Origin: Phymorhynchus buccinoides
Lineage: Eukaryota > Mollusca > Gastropoda > Neogastropoda > Raphitomidae
Direction of reading: 5' to 3'
DNA length: 64,000 bases
NCBI GenBank assembly: GCA_017654935.2
Contig: CM065695.1
Location: forward strand, 24,541,054 to 24,605,053
Both the position numbers and the translations under genes were made by a program. The notes under the pieces were generated by a model. The model saw nothing but the letters and a program-made list of their open reading frames with translations. It did not search any database and was not told the origin of the DNA. This document shows positions 52,101 to 61,900 of the stretch, in pieces. Within the stretch, counting starts at the first letter, position 1; the number at the start of each line of letters is the position of its first letter.

Positions 52101-55100
52101 TCACACTGTATTCAGATGATATGGTTACAGCGTACTGTTGTTGTTGTTGTTGTTGTTGTGTTCAGATCCTGCAGACAGGGCAGGAGATCAACGAGCTGGA
52201 CCACAGTGGGTTCTCCACCACCTCCATCACACTGTATTCAGATGATATGGTTACAGCATACTGTTGTTGTTGTTGTTGTGTTCAGATCCTGCAGACAGGT
52301 CAGGAGATCAACGAGCTGGACCACAGCGGGTTCTCAACCACCTCCCGCACCCTGTGTGTGGCCAACCTGGGGGAGGGCAAGTACGTCCTGCAGGTGTCCC
52401 CCTCCACCATCCGCCTGCTGGAGGGAGGTCAGTCATTCGGGATTATATACCTTTCCCCCTGATAAGTACATGAAAATAGGCAAATATTTTCTACAGTCTG
52501 CAGATTTATTCAGATATCGAAAAGGTTTGCTATTGATGAATTACTTCCCTGTGATCAGCTTTATTCGAGGTCACGTGGACTGGTGGTCCTGGCGGAAAAT
52601 ATGCTGAGAATGTGCTTTAAATAATTGATTGTCTTGACACTGAATCATAAATGGTTTTATGCTTTTTGGAGTTAAATGCCTCTTGCCCCCTCAATCTCAA
52701 TTTCAATTTCAATTTCTATGTTATTGTTGTTCTTGTTGCTGCTTGCTTGTTCGTGTACACTTTGTATGCTATCATTTTCATTATCATGTTCTGTTCCATT
52801 CTATTGTTACTTATGGCAGCCAATATTGTATAATCTACTTGTGTTTGAGCGCCTTGCATAAGCTTTAAGCTTGTGCTCGTTCTCATTTGTTTATATTGCT
52901 GCTTTTCTATGTGTTACTCAATAAAAAAAAAATGTTTAAACCATATGTACATGAAGACTCTTCTTCTGTGTTTCCAGCCATATGGCCATAATGGGTGAAG
53001 TACGTATGTGTCAGGTCTTCAGTTTTCACTGGTCTCCTCGCTGCATTCAGCCAACACATTCCTTCTTCTTCTGTGTTTCCAGCCATATGGCCATAATGGA
53101 ACATATGTGTCAGGTCTTCAGTTTTCACTGGTCTCCCTGCTGCATTCAGCCAACACATTCCTTCTGTGTTTCCAGCCATATGGCCATAATGGTACATATG
53201 TGTCAGGTCTTCAGTTTTCACTGGTCTCCCTGCTGCATTCAGCCAACACATTCATTCTTCTTCTGTGTTTCCAGCCATATGGCCATAATGGTACATATGT
53301 GTCAGGTCTTCAATTTTCACTGGTCTCCCTGCTGCATTCAGCCAACACATTCATTCTTCTTCTGTGTTTCCAGCCATATGGCCATAATGGTACATATGTG
53401 TCAGGTCTTCAGTTTTCACTGGTCTCCCCGCTGCATTCAGCCAACACATTCCTTCTGTGTTTCCAGCCATATGGCCATAATGGTACATATGTGTCAGGTC
53501 TTCAGTTTTCACTGGTCTCCCCGCTGCATTCAGCCAACACATTCCTTCTGTGTTTCCAGCCATATGGCCATAATGGTACATATGTGTCAGGTCTTCAGTT
53601 TTCACTGGTCTCCCTGCTGCATTCAGCCAACACATTCATTCTGTGTTTCCAGCCATATGGCCATAATGGTACATATGTGTCAGGTCTTCAGTTTTCACTG
53701 GTCTCCCTGCTGCATTCAGCCAACACATTCCTTCTGTGTTTCCAGCCATATGGCCATAATGGTACATATGTGTCAGGTCTTCAGTTTTCACTGGTCTCCC
53801 CGCTGCATTCAGCCAACACATTCCTTCTGTGTTTCCAGCCATATGGCCATAATGGTACATATGTGTCAGGTCTTCAGTTTTCACTGGTCTCCCCGCTGCA
53901 TTCAGCCAACACATTCATTCTGTGTTTCCAGCCATATGGCCATAATGGTACATATGTGTCAGGTCTTCAGTTTTCACTGGTCTCCCCGCTGCATTCAGCC
54001 AACACATTCATTCTGTGTTTCCAGCCATATGGCCATAATGGTACATATGTGTCAGGTCTTCAGTTTTCACTGGTCTCCCCGCTGCATTCAGCCAACACAT
54101 TCATTCTGTGTTTCCAGCCATATGGCCATAATGGGGTACATATGTGTCAGGTCTTCAGTTTTCACTGGTCTCCCCGCTGCATTCAGCCAACACATTCATT
54201 CTTCTTCTGCGTTTCCAGCCATATGGCCATAATGGTACATATGTGTCAGGTCTTCAGTTTTCACTGGTCTCCCCGCTGCATTCAGCCAACACATTCATTC
54301 TTCTTCTGCGTTTCCAGCCATATGGCCATAATGGTACATATGTGTCAGGTCTTCAGTTTTCACTGGTCTCCCTGCTGCATTCAGCCAACACATTCCTTCT
54401 GTGTTTCCAGCCATATGGCCATAATGGTACATATGTGTCAGGTCTTCAGTTTTCACTGGTCTCCCTGCTGCATTCAGCCAACACATTCATTCTTCTTCTG
54501 TGTTTCCAGCCATATGGCCATAATGGGTGAAGTACGTATGTGTCTGGTTTTCAGTTTTCACTGGTCTCCCCGCTGCATTCAGCCAACACATTCATTCTTC
54601 TTCTGCGTTTCCAGCCATATGGCCATAATGGTACATATGTGTCAGGTCTTCAGTTTTCACTGGTCTCCCCGCTGCATTCAGCCAACACATTCTGATTTCG
54701 AATGAGCTGAAATGAGAAAATTATTTGGAAGATGTTTTTGAAAAAAAGCGGGTTTATGGGCCGATAAATCTTAACAATTGTAGATACCGTTTACTATGCT
54801 TAGGTGCCAGAGTGATCAACAAATTAGACTTTAGTTGCTTCTGATATTCTTTCAGCTGTCGTGTCTTCATGAATAGCTCTTTGAGAAAAAAAAAGTCCCA
54901 TGTTGTGCATTACATGCTTTGAAAATTGCTACAGGATGCGTTGAATATTCAGTGCATTCCATGGAACAAATAACAAAGAAGATGATTTGATAAAATGATT
55001 TACACTGTTTGATTTCAGTGACCCAGCTGCAGCACATTCCCATAGACATCGGGTCTCCCATTCAGCGGTGCTCGGTGGCTGACCCCTACATTCTGCTGAT

Positions 55101-58100
55101 GGCCGAAGAAGGGCAGGTGGTGATGCTGACACTGAAACAGAGTGACACCTACACTGCCGGGGTTAGGCTGAACGTCATCAAGCCTCCTGTGCTGCAGGTC
55201 AGTCACAGGGAGATGGAGAATATGGAGAGATAGAGAGAGAAACTCAGACAGAGATAGAAACACAGACAGAGCGAATTGGGACTCGGAATGAACGGCATGG
55301 GAGCAATGTGTTTTGTGTGAGCTTGAACGTCCAGTGTGAGCTTGAACGTCCAGTGTGAGCTTCAATGTCCAGTGTGAGCTTGAACATCCAGTGTGTCCTG
55401 TGTGAGCTTGAACGTCCAGTGTGTACAGTGTGAGCTTCAATGTTAATGTGAGCTTGAACGTCAAGTGTGTCCAGTGTGAGCTTCTATGTTTAGTGTGTCC
55501 AGTGTGAGCTTCAATGTCTAGTGTGAGCTTCAATGTCCAGTGAGAGCCTCAATGTCCAGTGTGAGCTGCAATGTCCAGTGTGAGCTTCAATGTCCAGTGT
55601 GAGCTTCAATGTCCAGTGTGTCCAGCATGAGCTTCAATGTCCAGTGTGTTTTTCATTGTCCAGTAATGTCCAATATGGGCTTTAATGTCCAGTAATGTCC
55701 AGTGTGAGCTGCAATGTCCAGTGTGAGCTTCAATGTCGAGTGTGTCCAGCATGAGCTTCAATGTCCAGTGTGGGCTTCAATGTCCAGTAATGTCCAATGT
55801 GGGCTTCAATGTCCAGTAATGTCCAGTGTGAGCTTCATTGTCCAGTAATGTCCAGCGTGAGCTTCAACGTCCAGTAATGTCCAGTGTGAGCTTCAATGTC
55901 CAGTAATGTCCAGTGTGAGCTTCATTGTCCAGTAATGTCCAGTGTGAGCTTCAATGTCCAGTAATGTCCAGTGTGAGCTTCAGTGTCCAGTGTGTCCAGT
56001 GTGTTTTTCAGAGCCCCAGGATCATCGAGGTGTGCACGTACAAGGACGTCAGCGGCCTGTTGACCACGGCTGGCCTTCACTCCGAGGACCAGCTGACCGA
56101 CAAAGGGGCCAAGCTGGCCGAGAAAGTCCTCCCCATGGACGACAGGTGAGACGGAACTCTGCAGCAAAGTTGTAGTACCGTACATTTTAGCTCATTAGGT
56201 GCTGCTGTGTATAAGGCGAATAGGGCAATTTTCAAGAAAAATCTGAAAAAAATAAAGTAAAAGGCGCCCTCGTTTATAAGGCGATACCCACATCGCAAAA
56301 GAAAGTCGAAGTTTGAAGCCCGTACATGTCCTGTAAGCACTTACCGACCGCCATTACTGTTGGCTCCCTTCTCAAATAATCGAACTTCCGATTTTGCGAC
56401 TTCTGGTTGTTGTGTTTGGACAATTCTTCGCGGAAACTGGTAGAATTATGGCATTTTAAGCTCTACAATGATGCTTTTTACATCCAATGAAGGGTTATGG
56501 CATCTGTTGGATGGTATCTTGGATGATAATAGGGATTTTGAAGCATTTTAGCGTGAGTATTCATAGTATTGGCGACTCGTGACCACTTTCGATGTTGTGA
56601 CTCACAGTAGACTGTACTGAGTACGGCAATCGTTGACACTCTTCTCACGATTTTGTTCACTAATAGGGCACCCTCGTTTATTAGGCGCATAGGTCGAAAT
56701 TGGAGAAAAAAATAGCGGCTTATAGTCCAAAATTACGGTAATCTACTGTAGACACCCTCCTCATGCTTTTGACCCTCAATCTCAAAGTCTGCTGCTTTCA
56801 GCTTTATGAAAATAATCCTAGGCTGATCCTAACCCTATCCCATTACCCAAGAATGGCGGAATGCTGCTTCTGAGTGAAAATTTTCAATGCGACAATTTGA
56901 GGGTGTATGCATTAAGTATAGGATTGCTATGAGAAGCAACATTCTGCCTTTCTCAGGAAAGGGTTAGGGATAGGATCAGCCTAGGAGGATTATTGTCATG
57001 AAACTGAAGGAAGCAGATTTTGAGATTGAGAGTGGTAATAAAGACGAAAGGGGGCGTCTAAACTGCATCTTAGCCAATTCTGCTTCACACCGGGATGTAC
57101 CCCTTTTCTCATCCACGGCACCCTAGTTCAAATCCTTTTAGCTTGTGCCTTTTTTTTTCTTTTTTAGCATTCATCACCATTATAAGCAAATCCAAAGTTT
57201 TTATCCCTTCTTCTCTTGTAGTACAGCACTTGTGAGGTCTTTCCCTAAGCCTGACCACAATCAATGAGAAAATAGTGAAAGGGAAAGACTTGAAGCAAGT
57301 GCATGGTCCCAGCTATTTAATAGTCTGTGGGAAAACTGAAAGTAATGAATTTTAAATTTTTATTTTGGCATTAAAAAGTAATTTGTTAAGCCAGCTTTGG
57401 CTAAACAAATGGTGGTAACACAACGTTGCTATGTAATTTTCTGGTTTCTTTATTGCATGAATTTTAAAACTTTTGTTGTTGTCTATGACTAAAAAGTCAG
57501 CTTGTTTTCTCTGTGTCAAGTCAAGTCAAAATCATCTTTATTGACGATAAAAGAATAAGCTTGATAAAGCTTTTTTTTACATCCTGTCACCATAAATCAA
57601 TAAGGAAAACAATTAAGGCAAATAAATACAAAACATAAACTGGAGAAAAATCAACCACAATCAAAAATCATGGGGAAAATACATACACTTCATACAAGCA
57701 CAATACAGTGGTTATGTATGCATATGTACAAATGTAATCATAGTGGTAAAATAAAAGGAAAGAGGAAGAGGGAGTTGGGGAAAAAATAATAATGACTGAG
57801 ACAAAGAGACAGAGAGACAACATGATGATGATGTGTGTATGTGTGTGTCTGTGGTGTGTGTGTATGTCTGTGTCTGTCTGTCTGTCTGTGTGTGTTTCTT
57901 CTTCTCAGCAATATTGATGATGAGGATGAAATGCTGTACGGAGAATCGGACACCTCAGTGTTCACGTCCTCTTTCACCACACCAACAGCATCGTCATCCA
58001 CCGATCTGCCTTCACAGTCCAGCAGCAGGTGAGTGGCGTGTCTGCGTGCTGTGTACAATTAGCAGGGCTCTCAGAGATAAGTCTCTGTGACTAGAATATA

Positions 58101-58898
58101 CCAAATACCAAATACCAAAATTTGCCATGGATTTCAGCACAGAACAAAATGGGTGATAAAGTTCAGCGACGTGAGGGAAGGTCTGGCTGGAAACGTGAAA
58201 TAAGTCACCGCGAATATCATATCGCGAGAGGTAGCTCCATTGTTTTCATGCAGGAGTCAGGTGTCGTTGCGTATATTTGTTGCTGTAGTTGGTATTATCA
58301 TGGTGTTTTGCATTTTATTCACAATAATAATAATAATAATAAACATATATTTATATAGAGGCACACCAGTTTATCTTAATTGGTGCTACTCTTTCAGTTT
58401 TACACTGATTTGAGTATTTTTAATTTGACCCAAAACTGAACTTCAGTTTTTTTTAATTCATAAAAACAAAAAAAAAAAAAACCACAAAGCGATTTGGGGC
58501 ATTTTGAACTTGGTTGTTCTGTCTTGGAAGTTTACAAAAGGCAATTTAATAATTTTGCAAGGCTTATCGCACTCAAACTGTCTCTGTCTGTCATTCTAAC
58601 TGTCTGTCTCGTTATATCTCTCTCTTAAGTTGCCCCCCTGAATCGTCCGACGGGGCTCTGCCCCTGTACCCTGCCGGGGCCATGGGTCCTTGAACCCCTG
58701 CCTTTCAGTTTTTTTCATTTGGGGGAGTTGCACCCATACATCATATTATATAGTGGAGGCAAACTGGTGTGCCTCTAAAGTAGCAATTTATTTTTTTATG
58801 AACGCAGGAACGAGCAGGGAAAGACTGGAGCTGAGCCAACATACTGGGGCCTGATAGCACGAGAGAATGGTGCCCTGGAGGTAACAATCATCATCGTC

Positions 58899-58934
<36 letters not shown>

Positions 58935-61900
58935 GTCATTATTATCGTCATCATTGTATAATCTTTGTCATACAGTAGTTGGCATCATCATCATCACCGT
59001 CATCATTATCATCATCTTTGTTGTTGTTGTCATTATTATCATCATCATCATTGTATAATCTTTGTCATACAGTAGTTGGCATCATCATCATCACCGTCAT
59101 CATTATCATCATCTTTGTTGTTGTTGTCATTATTATCATCATCATCATTGTATAATCTTTGTCATACAGTAGTTGGCATCATCATCATCACCGTCATCAT
59201 TATCATCATCTTTGTTGTTGTTGTCATTATTATCATCATCATCATTGTATAATCTTTGTCATACAGTAGTTGGCATCATCATCATCACCGTCATCATTAT
59301 CATCATCTTTGCTGTTGTTGTCATTATTATCATCATCATCATTGTATAATCTTTGTCATACAGTAGTTGGCATCATCATCATCATCACCGTCATCATTAT
59401 CATCATCTTTGTTGTTGTTGTCATCATCATCATCATCATTGTATAATCTTTGTCATACAGTAGTTGGCATCATCATCATCACCGTCATCATTATCATCAT
59501 CTTTGCTGTTGTTGTCATTATTATCATCATCATCATTGTATAATCTTTGTCATACAGTAGTTGGCATCATCATCATCACCATCATCATTATCATCATCTT
59601 TGCTGTTGTTGTCATTATTATCATCATCATCATTGTATAATCTTTGTCATCATCGCCATCACCGTCATCATTATCCTCATCTTTGCTGTTGTCATTATTA
59701 TCATCATCATCATTGTATAATCTTTATCATACAGTAGTTGGCATCATCATCATCATCATCATCATCATTATCCTCATCTTTGCTGTTGTCATTATTATCA
59801 TCATCATTGTATAATCTTTGTCATACAGTAGTTGGCATCATCATCATCACCGTCATCATTATCATCATCTTTGTTGTTGTTGTCATTATTATCATCATCA
59901 TCATTGTATAATCTTTGTCATACAGTAGTTGGCATCATCATCATCACCGTCATCATTATCATCATCTTTGCTGTTGTTGTCATTATTATCATCATCATCA
60001 TTGTATAATCTTTGTCATACAGTAGTTGGCATCATCATCATCATCACCGTCATCATTATCATCATCTTTGTTGTTGTTGTCATCATCATCATCATCATTG
60101 TATAATCTTTGTCATACAGTAGTTGGCATCATCATCATCACCGTCATCATTATCATCATCTTTGCTGTTGTTGTCATTATTATCATCATCATCATTGTAT
60201 AATCTTTGTCATACAGTAGTTGGCATCATCATCATCACCATCATCATTATCATCATCTTTGCTGTTGTTGTCATTATTATCATCATCATCATTGTATAAT
60301 CTTTGTCATCATCGCCATCACCGTCATCATTATCCTCATCTTTGCTGTTGTCATTATTATCATCATCATTGTATAATCTTTGTCATACAGTAGTTGGCAT
60401 CATCATCATCACCGTCATCATTATCATCATCTTTGCTGTTGTTGTCATTATTATCATCATCATCATTGTATAATCTTTGTCATCATCGCCATCACCATCA
60501 TCATTATCCTCATCTTTGCTGTTGTCATTATTATCATCGTCATCATTGTATAATCTTTGTCATCATCGCCATCACCGTCATCATTATCCTCATCTTTGCT
60601 GTTGTCATTATTATCATCATCATCATTGTATAATCTTTGTCATCATCGCCATCACCGTCATCATTATCCTCATCTTTGCTGTTGTCATTATTATCATCAT
60701 CATCATTGTATAATCTTTATCATACAGTAGTTGGCATCATCATCATCATCATCATCATCATTATCCTCATCTTTGCTGTTGTCATTATCATCATCATCAT
60801 TGTATAATCTTTGTCATACAGTAGTTGGCATCATTATCATCATCACCGTCATCATTATCTTCATCTTTGCTGCTGTTGTCATTATGATCATCGCCGTCAT
60901 TGTCGATCGTTGTTGATAATGCGTTTGTGTGCTGATATGCAAATTACCTCCGAGCTATAAATATCAGCCAATCATAGCTGGATTATGGACACATTACTAA
61001 CCATTAAGTTATCGGTGATGCATTAGCTACAATATCACAAATTCAAGGCATATTTAGAATGCAAATAGGAAGGGGGAGAAGAACGTGTACTGTATTGGAA
61101 ATAGTAGTTTTCATTAATGTTATGACCTTGGTTGCTGAGATGATAGAAGAGTATCGGAGGAAGAAAATTGACAATCATAAAGCTTCAAATCCTTTTGTAA
61201 GCTACATAGGAAGTGAGCTGAGTGAATTACAGAAGCAGAAAGTGCACAGCCTTACAGAAAAACTGTGCGTACGCATGTGTGTATGTGTGTGTGTGTGTGA
61301 TTGTGTGTTGTAGATCTACAATCTGCCTGATTTCACCCTGTGTTACTACGTGAAGAGCTTTTCCATGGGGTCCAAGCTGATCGTAGACAGCAAACAGGCC
61401 CCGACAGGGTGAGTCCCACATGCTTGCTTTCAATGTTCCAAACCGGATAGGGTTGCATATGCTTAACCCTTTCACCGCCAAAGTCGCATTTTAGCCCCAC
61501 AGTGATTTTTAACCCTTTCACCGCCAATGTCGCATTTATGCACCACAATGGTTTAACACCCACGTCACTAAAAGGCATCAAATCAAGGCCTGTTACCCTA
61601 TTTTCTTGAATTTTGGGAGGTAAGGATAGGCCTAATGTTTTACATATCACAGATGAATTCCCAGTATTGCAGTTATTTTTTTCTCGCTACCCAGTTAAGT
61701 ATAAAGGTATTTTGGGGCTGAAAAATGGCTGGCGGTGAAAGGGTTAACACATATGTCACTAAAACGCATCAAATTGGGGTCTATTATCCAAAGACCCTAT
61801 TGTCTTAGTTTTGGGAAGTAAGGATAGACCTTATTTTAAACATGTCACAGAAGAATCCCCAATACTGCAGATGGATTTTCTTCTCTACCCGGGTAAATTT

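Noticed and set aside
50631..52607. Very long open frames (658 and 587 codons) across the exon 15 array as stand-alone genes
   Set aside because: They are the tandem array read in two frames. Only the last unit belongs to a real exon; the second frame is a by-product of the three-base spacing.
52982..54705. Open frames of 416 and 565 codons
   Set aside because: Both are produced by the 93/99-bp R1 array; the unit derives from a dispersed noncoding repeat.
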